A stretch of 46,084 nucleotides of DNA from Prevotellaceae bacterium. GTDB taxonomy: Bacteria; Bacteroidota; Bacteroidia; Bacteroidales; Paludibacteraceae. Shown here in pieces: positions 1-8,567 of this stretch (positions within the stretch are counted from its first letter, which is position 1; each line of letters begins with the position of its first letter). The position numbers were made by a program, and so were the translations under genes. The stretch spans positions 1 through 46,084 of the forward strand of contig JAISJU010000088.1 of NCBI GenBank assembly GCA_031261165.1, in the 5' to 3' direction. The notes beneath the pieces were generated by a model. That model ran no database searches and had not been told where the DNA came from. It saw only the letters and a program-made list of their open reading frames with translations.

Positions 1-336
1 CAGGAAAAACCTGTAACATTCACCCGCCTGCCCGGTATGACTTATTATTGGGGTTATTACGGTGGTTTACGATTTAGCCGAAACAATGGCAGTGTGTTGA
101 ACTGGTGCATTATTGAGTACGTCAAATCAGGTATGGCTGCTATAGAATTGGAGTATGAAGGCAATATTACGCTCAACAACTGCACCATTCGCAACAATCA
201 GTATGTAGGCGTAGGTTGGGGCAGCGGACATAGCAATTGCGTTGTCAATCACACAGGCACGAATGAACGCTTTGCCAACAACGCAGGCGGAAATGTGAAA
301 CTTTCCAATGGCAGTATTGTAAGTGCTTTGCCGTAA
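1..336 (+). CDS. C-terminal fragment of a parallel beta-helix-type protein
   Basis: The frame is open from the first base of the window and stops at 334-336, so only the last 111 residues are present and the true start lies upstream. The sequence has the short, Asn- and Gly-rich periodic strands of right-handed parallel beta-helix (pectate-lyase-like) proteins, for example ITLNNCTIRNNQYVGVGWG, with repeated turns of the form N-x-T-x-N-N. Such proteins in Bacteroidetes are usually exported and act on, or bind, polysaccharide. No catalytic residues can be assigned from this fragment and no C-terminal sorting domain is visible. Substrate and function are unknown. Confidence 0.6.
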   Translation, partial: QEKPVTFTRLPGMTYYWGYYGGLRFSRNNGSVLNWCIIEYVKSGMAAIELEYEGNITLNNCTIRNNQYVGVGWGSGHSNCVVNHTGTNERFANNAGGNVKLSNGSIVSALP

Positions 337-389
337 AAAAGCGGCGTTTTTTTAGAAAGAGGCAGCGGTGGTGGCTGCCCTGATTGGTG

Positions 390-492
390 CAAGTCTGCGT
401 CTTGTGCCTAAAACAAAAGAAGTTTGCAACTTCGTATTATAAAAATACAAAGTTGCAAACTTTGATTGTTTTAGGCACAAGACACAGTCTTG
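390..492. repeat. 103-bp imperfect palindrome
   Basis: The arms 401-416 (CTTGTGCCTAAAACAA) and 466-481 pair exactly. The inner segments around 421-432 and 450-461 (AGTTTGCAACTT type) also pair. The outer flanks 390-400 and 482-492 pair with two mismatches. The whole stretch can fold into one long hairpin with a short AT loop at about 433-449. It lies downstream of the beta-helix gene and could terminate it, but it is much longer than an ordinary terminator and more like a dispersed palindromic repeat. The rest of 337-555 holds no gene that I can support. Confidence 0.6.
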
Positions 493-555
493 TGTCAGCC
501 TGAGTGTTACGTCTGCATAAAATTTCCCTAATTGGCAGATTTTCGTCAATTAGGT

Positions 556-798
556 TTATATATTTATTGTTTCACCATCATAATACAGCGTTTCAGGGGC
601 AATATCAACATCATTTGCCCACGCAATGCTGTCGAAACACACTCTTACGGTATTGAACATTTCAGTGTCTTTCAAACTGCGAAAAACTCCAATATCCAAC
701 AACGGTTTCATATCGAAACAGCGTTTCTCTTCGTTCTTAAACGTAAGAGCCAAGAGATAATCGTTCAGTGGTTTAACTGATTTTACTTCCCATTCCAT
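556..798 (-). CDS. DUF2442 domain-containing protein
   Basis: An 80-residue protein with the features of the DUF2442 family: an N-terminal VKSVKPL-x-DY-x-L strand, LTFKNEEKRCFDMKPLLD, a central GVFRSLKD, and the characteristic VRVCFDSIAWANDVDIAPETLY end. The family is small, single-domain and often encoded beside a DUF4160 gene. The pair resembles a toxin-antitoxin-like or phage-associated module but its biochemical role is not established. Here it starts six bases after the stop of a truncated DUF4160 ORF at 805-915 on the same strand, so the two are probably one transcript. Length is normal for the family. A second DUF2442 gene lies at 22053. Confidence 0.8.
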   Translation of the reverse strand: MEWEVKSVKPLNDYLLALTFKNEEKRCFDMKPLLDIGVFRSLKDTEMFNTVRVCFDSIAWANDVDIAPETLYYDGETINI

Positions 799-804
799 AT
801 ATAT

Positions 805-915
805 TTATCTTAAAACGGCTCTTGCATTTTGATGTTGAACGTGTATATGTGGCGGTTGGTGGTCGCGATAATACATTCTGATTATCAAACCGAAAAAAAC
901 TGAGAGTGTTGGCAT
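805..915 (-). pseudogene. Truncated DUF4160 protein (36 residues)
   Basis: Reading from the ATG at 915-913, the ORF begins MPTLSVFFGLIIRMYYRDHQ and continues PPHIHVQHQNARAVLR before a stop at 807-805. The start, the internal IRM(Y/F)(Y/F)RDH motif and the PPH-x-H-V segment match the N-terminal half of DUF4160 proteins, which are usually about 75-90 residues. The C-terminal half is missing because a stop follows immediately. DUF4160 is commonly the upstream partner of DUF2442, and here the DUF2442 start is six bases away. It is either a decayed partner or a minimal functional form; decay is more likely. Confidence 0.65.
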
Positions 916-1031
916 AATTAAAAATCTTTACGCTACAAAGTTACAACAAATATTTATTTTACAAATAATTATCAGGATTAAAAATCAAGAAAATCCTGAT
1001 TCAGACATTGCAAGCGAGTAATCGAGTGTAG

Positions 1032-1051
1032 GGGCGGAATATTTTCCGCCC
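1032..1051. repeat. GGGCGG...CCGCCC palindrome, dispersed family
   Basis: GGGCGGAATATTTTCCGCCC forms a near-perfect hairpin, preceded by TA and followed by TTTC. Close relatives with the same TAGGGGCG outer arm occur at 2002-2021 and several times at 36232-36375, so this is one member of a dispersed palindromic family. It could also terminate upstream transcription. Confidence 0.6.
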
Positions 1052-1071
1052 TTTCTTCGTTCTCTGCTCTT

Positions 1072-1103
1072 TTTGTGTATTTTAAAAATAGTTTGTATTT
1101 TTG
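1072..1103 (+). promoter_or_regulatory. Bacteroidetes-type promoter of the KilA-N gene
   Basis: A TTTG at 1072-1075 and TATTTTTG at 1096-1103 are separated by 20 bp, matching the Bacteroidetes primary sigma consensus TTTG-N19-21-TAnnTTTG. The ATG at 1125 lies about 15-20 bases after the expected start site. Confidence 0.65.
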
Positions 1104-1124
1104 CATTATCAAATTTAGAAGGAA

Positions 1125-1958
1125 ATGACTAAAAAAGAAATAATAAATGTTCAGGGAACGGAAATCATTTTGTTGTCGCAAAATAAAGCAGATTACATTT
1201 CGCTGACCGATATGGCAAAATTCAAAAATGCAGAAGCAACCGGATTGGTGATTTCTCATTGGTTGAGCACCCGTTATACAATCAGATTTATGGGAATTTG
1301 GGAACAGATGTACAACCCCAATTTTAATGTTACGGAATTCGGTAACATTAAAAATGAAAGCGGCGACAACGGCTTTGTTCTTACCTCAAAACAGTGGATT
1401 GAAAAAACTAATGCCGTTGGGATTATTGCCAAACCCGGGCGGTACGGCGGCGGCACTTATGCGCATTCCGACATTGCTTTTGAATTTGCCACTTGGTTAA
1501 GCCCCGAATTTAAGTTTCTGTTAATCAAAGAATTTAAGCGACTGAAAGAAGACGAGCAACACCGCCTTTCCCTCGAATGGAACTTACAGCGCACGCTTTC
1601 CAAAATCAATTATCGTATTCATACCGATGCTATTAAAGACGAGATTATTCCCAAAGAAGTTACCAAAGAGCAGGCAAAATTCATTTATGCCGACGAAGCC
1701 GATTTGCTGAATGTCGCGCTTTTTGGCAAAACGGCAAAGCAATGGCGTGATGAAAATCCCAACGAAAAAGGCAATGTACGCGATTATGCCACACTCGAAC
1801 AACTTGTTGTACTCTCTAATATGGAAAGTATCAATGCTTTATTGATAAGACAGGGCTTACCGCAGAGCGAGCGGCTTGTGCAACTCAACAGTGCAGCAAT
1901 TACGCAAATGCGTTCGCTTTTGCAAAACAATAATTTACAGAAAAGATTGAATATGTGA
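1125..1958 (+). CDS. KilA-N domain-containing protein
   Basis: A 277-residue protein with an N-terminal KilA-N DNA-binding domain at roughly residues 1-125. The recognisable parts are a leading beta strand (IINVQGTEIILLSQNKADYI), SLTDMAKFKN, the VISHWLSTRYTIRF helix region, and the later GRYGGGTYAHSDIAFEFATWLSPEFKFLLIKEFKRLK segment. The C-terminal part is helical and charged and may mediate oligomerisation. KilA-N proteins are common in phages and integrated elements, but Bacteroidetes chromosomes carry many stand-alone copies. The GGAA before the ATG and a good promoter at 1072-1103 support this start. It is monocistronic and ends convergent with fabI. The target and function are unknown. 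Confidence 0.85.
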   Translation: MTKKEIINVQGTEIILLSQNKADYISLTDMAKFKNAEATGLVISHWLSTRYTIRFMGIWEQMYNPNFNVTEFGNIKNESGDNGFVLTSKQWIEKTNAVGIIAKPGRYGGGTYAHSDIAFEFATWLSPEFKFLLIKEFKRLKEDEQHRLSLEWNLQRTLSKINYRIHTDAIKDEIIPKEVTKEQAKFIYADEADLLNVALFGKTAKQWRDENPNEKGNVRDYATLEQLVVLSNMESINALLIRQGLPQSERLVQLNSAAITQMRSLLQNNNLQKRLNM

Positions 1959-2001
1959 AAAAAATAACTGTCTTTACGCTTTCAAATTTAAGCCGAAAAA
2001 A

Positions 2002-2021
2002 GGGCGTTGCACGCAACGCCC
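2002..2021. terminator. GC-rich hairpin between convergent genes
   Basis: GGGCGTTGC (2002-2010) pairs with GCAACGCCC (2013-2021), between the ends of the KilA-N gene and fabI. It is followed by CTACGCTCAATC and belongs to the same TAGGGGCG palindrome family as 1032 and 36272. It is suitably placed as a bidirectional terminator but lacks a long T run. Confidence 0.5.
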
Positions 2022-2037
2022 CTACGCTCAATCAAAT

Positions 2038-2895
2038 TTACCCATAAATAATATTCCCATTCTCATCGCGATACTCGTCAAGTCCCTTAATATACTGCTC
2101 CATAGCGCGATAACTCATACCCATATTAGAAAATCCGCCATCGTGGTAGAGGTTTTGCATCGTTACCTTTTTGGTCAAATCGCTAAACATCACTATGCAA
2201 TAGTCGGCGCAGTCGTCAGCCGTAGCGTTGCCGAGCGGCGACATACGTTCCGCAAAGTCAAAAAGATTGTCAATGCCTTTCACGCCGCTGCCGGCGGTGG
2301 TCATCGTGGGCGATTGCGAAATGGTGTTTATGCGCACGTTTTTCTCGCGTCCGTAGATGTATCCGAAACTGCGGGCGATGGATTCCAGCAGCGATTTGGC
2401 ATCTGCCATATCGTTGTAGCCCACCATTGTGCGCTGTGCGGCGATGTAACTGAGTGCCACAATGGAGCCGCCTGTGTTGATGGCATCAAGTTTTTTGGCT
2501 ACCTGTATCATTTTGTGAAACGAAACTGCCGACACATCGAGCGTGGTGTTCAGCATTCCGTAGTCCAAATCGTCATAAGTACGTTTTTTGCGCACGTTTG
2601 GCGACATTCCGATGGAATGCAGCACAAAATCGACTTTCCCGCCCAGCACTTCCATCGAGCGTTCAAAAACCACCTGCAAATCATCTACACTTGTAGCATC
2701 TGCGGGGATAATTTCGGCGTTCAGTTTTGCGCCGAGTTCGTTGGTTGTACCCATACGCACGGCGAGCGGCGTGTTGGTCAGTGTAATTTTTGCGCCTTCT
2801 TCTACGGCTCTCTCGGCTACTTTCCAAGCGATGGACATCTCGTTCAATGCGCCGAAAACGATGCCGCGTTTTCCTGCTAATAAATTATTCGACAT
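2038..2895 (-). CDS. fabI: Enoyl-[acyl-carrier-protein] reductase (NADH), FabI type
   Basis: Catalyses the final reduction of each fatty-acid elongation cycle, trans-2-enoyl-ACP to acyl-ACP, in the cytoplasm. The 285-residue protein starts MSNNLLAGKRGIVFGALNE, a FabI-type nucleotide-binding N-terminus. The SDR catalytic pair is present as YNDMADAK (Tyr-x6-Lys), preceded by ALSYIAAQRTMVG, and followed by the INTISQSPTMTTAGSG substrate-loop region. The C-terminus FSNMGMS is also typical. The frame remains open upstream to 2943, but a TACTTTTG promoter element at 2922-2929 lies inside that extension, so the ATG at 2895 is preferred. The gene is monocistronic and convergent with the KilA-N gene. 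Confidence 0.95.
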   Translation of the reverse strand: MSNNLLAGKRGIVFGALNEMSIAWKVAERAVEEGAKITLTNTPLAVRMGTTNELGAKLNAEIIPADATSVDDLQVVFERSMEVLGGKVDFVLHSIGMSPNVRKKRTYDDLDYGMLNTTLDVSAVSFHKMIQVAKKLDAINTGGSIVALSYIAAQRTMVGYNDMADAKSLLESIARSFGYIYGREKNVRINTISQSPTMTTAGSGVKGIDNLFDFAERMSPLGNATADDCADYCIVMFSDLTKKVTMQNLYHDGGFSNMGMSYRAMEQYIKGLDEYRDENGNIIYG

Positions 2896-2921
2896 AAAAA
2901 TATTTGCTTTAAAATTCTGCG

Positions 2922-2929
2922 CAAAAGTA
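2922..2929 (-). promoter_or_regulatory. -7 promoter element of fabI
   Basis: On the minus strand this reads TACTTTTG, a match to TAnnTTTG, 27 bp before the preferred fabI ATG at 2895. It decides against the longer frame start at 2943. Confidence 0.6.
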
Positions 2930-2966
2930 CGAAAAATGTGCAAGACGAAAAAATAATCTCACTTTT

Positions 2967-2999
2967 TTTGCAAATACTTCGCAAAACATAGTATATTTG
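2967..2999 (+). promoter_or_regulatory. Promoter of the 3023-7716 gene cluster
   Basis: TTTG at 2967-2970 and TATATTTG at 2992-2999 are spaced 21 bp apart, an excellent Bacteroidetes-type promoter. The first ATG is at 3023. Tight spacing of the next genes suggests that it also drives ppa and polA. Confidence 0.7.
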
Positions 3000-3022
3000 T
3001 GCATTAATTTTTTTGGAAAAAT

Positions 3023-4288
3023 ATGACTATTACAAAGAAAAATATTATAATCATTCTTGTTTCAGCACTTTTGCTGATAATGAGCGGGCTGCTGTTCTTC
3101 CATTACGACCGTATTTTCAAATCGAACTGGGAAATTACAGACGAATTAGACGGCAATATCTTTCCGTCAATCGTTCTGTCTATGGCAACGAGCCACACCG
3201 AAATCATACTGCCGGCAGACAGCAACTTTTTGGGCAATCCCAAATCAACCTTTGCCATTCGCATCGAAAGCCCCAAAGAAAACGCCCATCTGCGCATCGA
3301 ACTCGACGAAAGCCCCTACTACAACGCCACTGTAACAGACTTCGACCTCCCCCAAAAAGGAAAAATCTACACCGTTTATCCCCAAATGACTTGGAAATAT
3401 GACAATATGCTCATCGACCAGCCCAAGCCCCTTGATGTATCCATTCGCGTATTTATCAACGACAAAAGTTTCGGCTCCGATACCCGCACTTTCTCCGTCC
3501 GCAGCATCAACGAATGCCTGCTTGGCTACAAAGACAAAAATAAAAAATACCACGACACCGGCATCCTTTTTGCCGCCTACGTCAACGAAGACCATCCGAT
3601 GATAGACAAAATCCTGCGCGAAGCACTCGACACCCGCATCGTGCGCCTTTTTCAGGGTTATCAAACCAGCAAACCCGAAAACGTAAAAAAGCAAGTTTAC
3701 GCTATCTGGTACGCCTTGCAGCAGCGCAATTTCAAGTACAGTTCCATTTCCAAAACCAGCCTTTCGAGCGATATGCTTTTCAGTCAGCGGGTGCGCACGG
3801 TGGGCAATTCACTCGAATCATCGCAAATCAACTGCCTCGATGGCACGGTGCTTTTCGCCTCTTTCCTCAGGGCAATCAATATTGACCCGATTATTGTGCG
3901 CATTCCCGGACACGTGTTTGTGGGTTGTTATCTGGACAAAAAGCACACGGAAAAACTCTTTTTGGAGACCACTTTTATCGGGCAAATTGATTTGGACGAT
4001 TATATGTCCGACCAGTATGACGAGGCACTTGTATATGAAAACGACACGACCATCAAGCAGATAGACACGCTGAATTTACGCGATTTTCTACTGGATACTG
4101 CCTACGTTGCCCTGCGGAAATCGACCACCAAAAGTACCATTTCAAAGGCAACTTTCGATTTTGCCGTGAAAAATGCAACGGAACGTTACGAAAAATATAA
4201 AGATTTTTTCGGAAAAAACAAACCGAATTATATGTATTTGGAAATAAATAACGATATTCGCAAAAAAATTCAACCGATTGGAAATTAA
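3023..4288 (+). CDS. Membrane-anchored protein with transglutaminase-like domain
   Basis: A 421-residue protein with one N-terminal membrane segment (IIIILVSALLLIMSGLLFF, about residues 8-26), so the bulk is likely periplasmic. The first half resembles a beta-sandwich. The second half contains a transglutaminase-like core: INCLDGTVLFASFLRAINI with a candidate nucleophile Cys, then IIVRIPGHVFVGCYLD with a candidate His, and LFLETT with an acidic residue, in the Cys-His-Asp/Glu order. Family members may be proteases or cross-linkers, and many bacterial forms are uncharacterised. It is 26 bp upstream of ppa and shares the promoter at 2967-2999, so it may be expressed with ppa and polA. The functional assignment is inferred from motif order only. 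Confidence 0.6.
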   Translation: MTITKKNIIIILVSALLLIMSGLLFFHYDRIFKSNWEITDELDGNIFPSIVLSMATSHTEIILPADSNFLGNPKSTFAIRIESPKENAHLRIELDESPYYNATVTDFDLPQKGKIYTVYPQMTWKYDNMLIDQPKPLDVSIRVFINDKSFGSDTRTFSVRSINECLLGYKDKNKKYHDTGILFAAYVNEDHPMIDKILREALDTRIVRLFQGYQTSKPENVKKQVYAIWYALQQRNFKYSSISKTSLSSDMLFSQRVRTVGNSLESSQINCLDGTVLFASFLRAINIDPIIVRIPGHVFVGCYLDKKHTEKLFLETTFIGQIDLDDYMSDQYDEALVYENDTTIKQIDTLNLRDFLLDTAYVALRKSTTKSTISKATFDFAVKNATERYEKYKDFFGKNKPNYMYLEINNDIRKKIQPIGN

Positions 4289-4314
4289 TTCTAAAACCTT
4301 AATACACAATTATT

Positions 4315-4884
4315 ATGCACAATTTTAACCCTTGGCATCACGTTTCGCATAACTATGATGCTGCCGCCGGAACAGTTAATGGCATTATCGAAATCCCCAA
4401 AGGCACCCGCGCCAAGTACGAACTCGACAAAACAAGCGGCTTGCTGCGTCTTGACCGCGTGCTGTATTCATCGGTCTATTATCCGGCAAATTACGGTTTC
4501 ATTCCGCAGAGTTTTTGCGATGACAAAGACCCGCTTGACATACTCATTTTGTCGCAAACAAAGGTGGTGCCGCTCTGCATCGTTCCCGCCAAAATCATCG
4601 GCGTAATGCGAATGCTTGACAACGGCGAGGCAGACGACAAAATTGTAGCCGTAGCCGAAGGCGACCCCAGTATGAACCACTACAACGACATCTCGGAACT
4701 GCCGATGCACATCGTTTCCGAAATAATGAGTTTCTTTGAAGACTATAAAAAGTTGGAAAACAAGTCGGTAGTAGTCGAAAGAATGTTTAGCAAAGATGTT
4801 GCCACACAGATTTTGGAAGACTCTTTCAAACTCTACGAAAGCAACTACGGCTCTTTGCATCGGTATTTCTTTGGAGGGAAATAA
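4315..4884 (+). CDS. ppa: Inorganic pyrophosphatase (soluble, family I)
   Basis: Hydrolyses pyrophosphate to two phosphates, pulling polymerising and activating reactions forward. The 189-residue protein has the family-I signature: the [13 protein letters not shown] segment, and DDKDPLDIL carrying the metal-binding D-x-D-P-x-D motif. VAEGDPS and the [12 protein letters not shown] segment are also present. The length is normal for family I and no membrane segments are seen. It lies 26 bp after the transglutaminase-like gene and 12 bp before polA. Co-expression with DNA polymerase would make sense because polymerisation releases pyrophosphate, but this is an inference from spacing. Confidence 0.95.
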   Translation: MHNFNPWHHVSHNYDAAAGTVNGIIEIPKGTRAKYELDKTSGLLRLDRVLYSSVYYPANYGFIPQSFCDDKDPLDILILSQTKVVPLCIVPAKIIGVMRMLDNGEADDKIVAVAEGDPSMNHYNDISELPMHIVSEIMSFFEDYKKLENKSVVVERMFSKDVATQILEDSFKLYESNYGSLHRYFFGGK

Positions 4885-4896
4885 AAACCAACAATT

Positions 4897-7716
4897 ATGA
4901 AAAAACTCTTTCTGATAGACGCCTACGCAATGATTTACCGCTCATACTATGCGTTAATTCAAAATCCGCGTATCAATTCCAAGGGTGTGAATACCTCTGC
5001 CATTTTCGGCTTTGTCAATACGCTCGAAGATGTGTTGAAACGCGAGCATCCCACGCATATCGCCGTTGCTTTCGACCCGAGGGGTAAAACCTTTCGGCAC
5101 GAGGCGTTTAGCGAGTACAAAGCGCAACGGCAATCCACGCCGGAGGACATTCGTTTTGCCGTTCCGCTCATCAAGCAAATTGTGGAGGCATACCGCATTC
5201 CGGTTTTCGAGATAGAGGGCTACGAGGCTGACGATGTTATCGGAACGATTGCGAAAAAGGCTGAAACAGAAGGATTTGAAGTGTTTATGATGACCGCCGA
5301 CAAGGACTACGGACAACTGACTTCCGACCGCGTTTTTATGTACAAACCGCGCTTTGCAGGCGGTTTTGAGAAACTCGGCGCAGAGGACATCAAAAAAAGA
5401 TACGGACTTACCTCGCAACTGCAAATTATTGATTTTCTGGGGCTAATGGGCGATGTTTCGGACAATATTCCGGGTTGTCCGGGCGTGGGCGAAAAAACCG
5501 CACAAAAACTTTTGCAGGAGTTTGGCAGCATCGAAAATATGCTTGCCAATACAAACAGAATTGGCGGCGCGTTGCGCAAAAAAATTGAAGAGAACAAAGA
5601 AAAAATCGAGTTTTCGCGCTTTTTGGCAACCATCAAAACAGATGTTCCCATTGATTTTGACGAAGAACAATGCTCGTTTAAAGCACCCGATGACAACAAA
5701 CTTGCCTCGCTGTTCAACTATCTGGAATTTAGGGCATTAATGGAAAAGAAAGGCTATGTGAATCCCCTTGAAAAAGAGAAAAACAGGCAGCCATCGCTTT
5801 TCGATATGTTTGACGAAGCCGAAAAAAAGCCATCGCAATCGCCGGCAAAGACAAAAACCGTTGCCACTCCGCAACCGCAACCCGAAGTAAAATTTACTTT
5901 CCAAGACCTGAAAAACATTAACAAAGTACCGCATAACTATGTGCTTGTGGATAGCGAAGAGGCGATTTCAGACTTAACAAATCGGCTTTCGCAACAAAAA
6001 TCGGTTTCTTTCGACACCGAAACCACCGGCGTGAACACTTTCACATCGGAATTGGTCGGCTTGTCCTTTTCTTGGCAGGCAGGCGAGGCATATTTTGTTA
6101 CGTTGCCCAAAAAGCGCGAGGAAACGCAGGCGATTTTGGAAAAATTCCGACCGTTTTTTGAAAATGAGGACATTGAAAAAATTGGTCAAAATATTAAATT
6201 TGATGCTTTGATGTTGAAAATGTACGACATTGACGTGCGCGGAAAAATGTTTGACACAATGATTGCGCACTATCTTATTCAGCCCGAACTCAGGCACGGT
6301 ATGGACTATCTGGCGGAAATTTATCTGCAATACCGCACTATTCGTTACAAAGAGTTGTTCAATAACGACAAAAAACAGGACATCAGGAAAGTGGATATTG
6401 AACTGCTGAAAAATTACGCTGCCGAAGATGCCGATGTAACTTTCCAACTCAAAGAAATCTTGGAGAAAGAACTGAAAAACAACGCTTTGGAAAGTCTTTT
6501 TTATGATATAGAAATGCCGCTCGTGCGTGTGTTGGTAACAATGGAACTGACCGGTGTGCGCATTGATGCGGAGGCGTTGCAGCAAAGTTCAACGGCATTG
6601 ACCAAACAGATGCAAAAGATTGAAAAAGAGATAATTATGCAGACAGGTGTTCAGTTTAACGTCAATTCGCCAAAACAAGTGGGCGATATGCTTTTTGATA
6701 CGCTGAAAATCGACAACAGAGCCAAACGGACAAAAACCGGACAATACATTACTTCCGAAGATGTGTTGGAAAAACTGCGTTCCAAGCACCCGATTGTAGG
6801 TAAAATTCTTGATTATCGCGGGCTGAAAAAACTGTTAAGCACTTACATTGATGCCTTGCCCGAATTGATAGACAAAAAAACAAATCGCATACATACATCT
6901 TATAATCAAACCGTTACATCAACAGGGCGGTTGAGTTCCAGCAATCCGAATTTGCAGAATATACCGGTGCGCGATGAGCAGGGCAGGGAAATCCGCAAAG
7001 CCTTTGTTGCCAACGATGACGACAGCCTCTTTTTCAGTGCAGACTATTCGCAGGTGGAACTTCGCCTGATGGCGCACCTCAGCGGCGATGAAAATATGCA
7101 AGAGGCGTTCAACAGCGGGCAGGACATTCACGCAGCGACCGCCTCGAAAATCTACAAAATTCCTCTCGAACTCGTTACCAACGATATGCGCCGCAGGGCA
7201 AAAACCGCCAATTTTGGCATTATTTACGGCATTTCCGCCTTCGGGCTGTCCGAGCGGCTCAACATATCGCGTGCTGAGGCGCGGGAACTCATTGAGGGCT
7301 ATTTTGCCACTTATTCGCAGGTAAAAACATATATGGACACGAGTATTCTCAAAGCCAGAGAAAATGGCTATGTGGAAACGCTTTTGGGCAGAAAACGCTA
7401 TCTTGCCGACATCAACTCGCAGAACGCCACCGTGCGCGGTTTTGCCGAGCGAAACGCTATCAACGCGCCCATTCAGGGTACGGCAGCGGACATCATCAAA
7501 ATAGCGATGGTGCGCATACACCGCCGTTTTGAGCAGGAAAACATTCGTGCCAAAATGATTTTGCAGGTGCACGACGAACTCAACTTTTCCGTACCGAAAG
7601 ACGAATTGGAAAAAGTGCGCGAAATAGTGATTTGCGAAATGGAAAATGCCGTGAAATTAAATGTGCCGCTCATTGCGGATTGTGGGGTAGGGGAGAGTTG
7701 GTTTGAGGCGCATTAA
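4897..7716 (+). CDS. polA: DNA polymerase I
   Basis: A 939-residue three-domain polymerase for Okazaki-fragment maturation and repair. The N-terminal 5'-3' exonuclease covers about residues 1-290 (FLIDAYAMIYRSYYA, FDPRGKTFRHE, GDVSDNIPGCPGVGEKTA). The 3'-5' exonuclease at about 345-530 keeps its acidic residues (SFDTETTG, IGQNIKFDALML, AAEDAD). The polymerase domain has motif A (FFSADYSQVELRLMAHLSGD), motif B (RRRAKTANFGIIYGISAFG) and motif C (LQVHDELNF). Proofreading therefore looks intact. It follows ppa by 12 bp. Its last 85 bp, stop included, are part of an 87-bp sequence that occurs again at 8711-8797 beyond the DUF3800 gene. Confidence 0.97.
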   Translation: MKKLFLIDAYAMIYRSYYALIQNPRINSKGVNTSAIFGFVNTLEDVLKREHPTHIAVAFDPRGKTFRHEAFSEYKAQRQSTPEDIRFAVPLIKQIVEAYRIPVFEIEGYEADDVIGTIAKKAETEGFEVFMMTADKDYGQLTSDRVFMYKPRFAGGFEKLGAEDIKKRYGLTSQLQIIDFLGLMGDVSDNIPGCPGVGEKTAQKLLQEFGSIENMLANTNRIGGALRKKIEENKEKIEFSRFLATIKTDVPIDFDEEQCSFKAPDDNKLASLFNYLEFRALMEKKGYVNPLEKEKNRQPSLFDMFDEAEKKPSQSPAKTKTVATPQPQPEVKFTFQDLKNINKVPHNYVLVDSEEAISDLTNRLSQQKSVSFDTETTGVNTFTSELVGLSFSWQAGEAYFVTLPKKREETQAILEKFRPFFENEDIEKIGQNIKFDALMLKMYDIDVRGKMFDTMIAHYLIQPELRHGMDYLAEIYLQYRTIRYKELFNNDKKQDIRKVDIELLKNYAAEDADVTFQLKEILEKELKNNALESLFYDIEMPLVRVLVTMELTGVRIDAEALQQSSTALTKQMQKIEKEIIMQTGVQFNVNSPKQVGDMLFDTLKIDNRAKRTKTGQYITSEDVLEKLRSKHPIVGKILDYRGLKKLLSTYIDALPELIDKKTNRIHTSYNQTVTSTGRLSSSNPNLQNIPVRDEQGREIRKAFVANDDDSLFFSADYSQVELRLMAHLSGDENMQEAFNSGQDIHAATASKIYKIPLELVTNDMRRRAKTANFGIIYGISAFGLSERLNISRAEARELIEGYFATYSQVKTYMDTSILKARENGYVETLLGRKRYLADINSQNATVRGFAERNAINAPIQGTAADIIKIAMVRIHRRFEQENIRAKMILQVHDELNFSVPKDELEKVREIVICEMENAVKLNVPLIADCGVGESWFEAH

Positions 7717-7718
7717 AA
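7632..7718 (+). repeat. Direct repeat copy 1: 3' end of polA
   Basis: These 87 bp cover the last codons and stop of polA and two bases beyond. They match 8711-8797 with a single difference (T at 7670, A at 8749). Copy 1 is in frame in the intact polA. Confidence 0.95.
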
Positions 7719-7733
7719 TGAAAATAATTTGAT

Positions 7734-8567
7734 ATGGAATATTTTATTTATTGTGATGAATCGGTAAGCGAAGGAAAGTATTATTCTAATTTTTATGGTG
7801 GTGCATTGGTGCGTTCCATAGATTTTGATAGAGTAAATTCTTTGTTGAATGACAAGAAGTTATTATTAAATTTGAAAAATGAGATAAAATGGAATAAAGT
7901 AACGGAAAATTATCTTGAAAAATATAAAGAAATGATGAATTTGTATTTTGAATTGATACGCAAAGACATAATAAAAGTGCGAATAATGTTTAGTCAAAAT
8001 GCAAATGTACCGTCAAATCTTACAAAAGAGAACAGAGATAATGGTTTTCATTTACTTTATTATCAGTTTGTTAAACACGCTTTTGGTTTACGTTATCATA
8101 ATGCAGAGCCAAACAAAAAAATATTTTTACGTTTGTATTTCGATAAACTTCCTGCCAATGAATTGAAAAATGAAACATTCAAAACCCATATTTACGGGTT
8201 GCAAGGTTTGGAAATATTTCGGAAAGCAAAATTAAAAATACGTTATGAAGATATTGCAGAGGTTGATTCACATGAACATGCCATTTTGCAATGTATGGAT
8301 ATTATTTTGGGTGCGATGGCATTTCGATTAAATGATGGTCATAAAGAGAAAAATTCGGAAACGAATAAACGAGGCAAAAAAACGATTGCAAAAACGGCTT
8401 TATATCAACATATTCTAAAATTGATAAGAAGTTTGGAAAATCACTCGAATTTTAATATCGGTGTATCAACAGGGCGTTCAGAAACAGATAGTTTCTGGAA
8501 AAACCCATATAGGCATTGGAAATTTGTACCTGCTGAATTTACGATAGATAAAAGCCGTTACAAATAA
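7734..8567 (+). CDS. DUF3800 domain-containing protein
   Basis: A 277-residue protein opening MEYFIYCDESVSEGKYYSNF, the typical DUF3800 start with an Asp-Glu pair at the end of the first strand, followed by GGALVRS. A later acidic/His stretch, EVDSHEHAILQCMDIILGAMAFRLN, is also family-like. DUF3800 proteins have been suggested to have an RNase H-like fold and are frequent in genomic islands and near defence genes; no activity is established here. The base composition is more AT-rich than flanking polA. The gene begins 17 bp after the polA stop and lies between two copies of the polA 3' end, which suggests acquisition as a cassette. Confidence 0.8.
   Translation: MEYFIYCDESVSEGKYYSNFYGGALVRSIDFDRVNSLLNDKKLLLNLKNEIKWNKVTENYLEKYKEMMNLYFELIRKDIIKVRIMFSQNANVPSNLTKENRDNGFHLLYYQFVKHAFGLRYHNAEPNKKIFLRLYFDKLPANELKNETFKTHIYGLQGLEIFRKAKLKIRYEDIAEVDSHEHAILQCMDIILGAMAFRLNDGHKEKNSETNKRGKKTIAKTALYQHILKLIRSLENHSNFNIGVSTGRSETDSFWKNPYRHWKFVPAEFTIDKSRYK

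Noticed and set aside
352..549. 65-residue minus-strand ORF
   Set aside because: It runs across the 103-bp palindrome and has no protein-like conservation pattern.
1125..1958. Prophage region around the KilA-N gene
   Set aside because: No integrase, structural or lysis genes are nearby; a lone KilA-N gene is common in this phylum.
2143..2880. 245-residue plus-strand ORF
   Set aside because: It is a shadow of fabI on the opposite strand, with no promoter or family resemblance.
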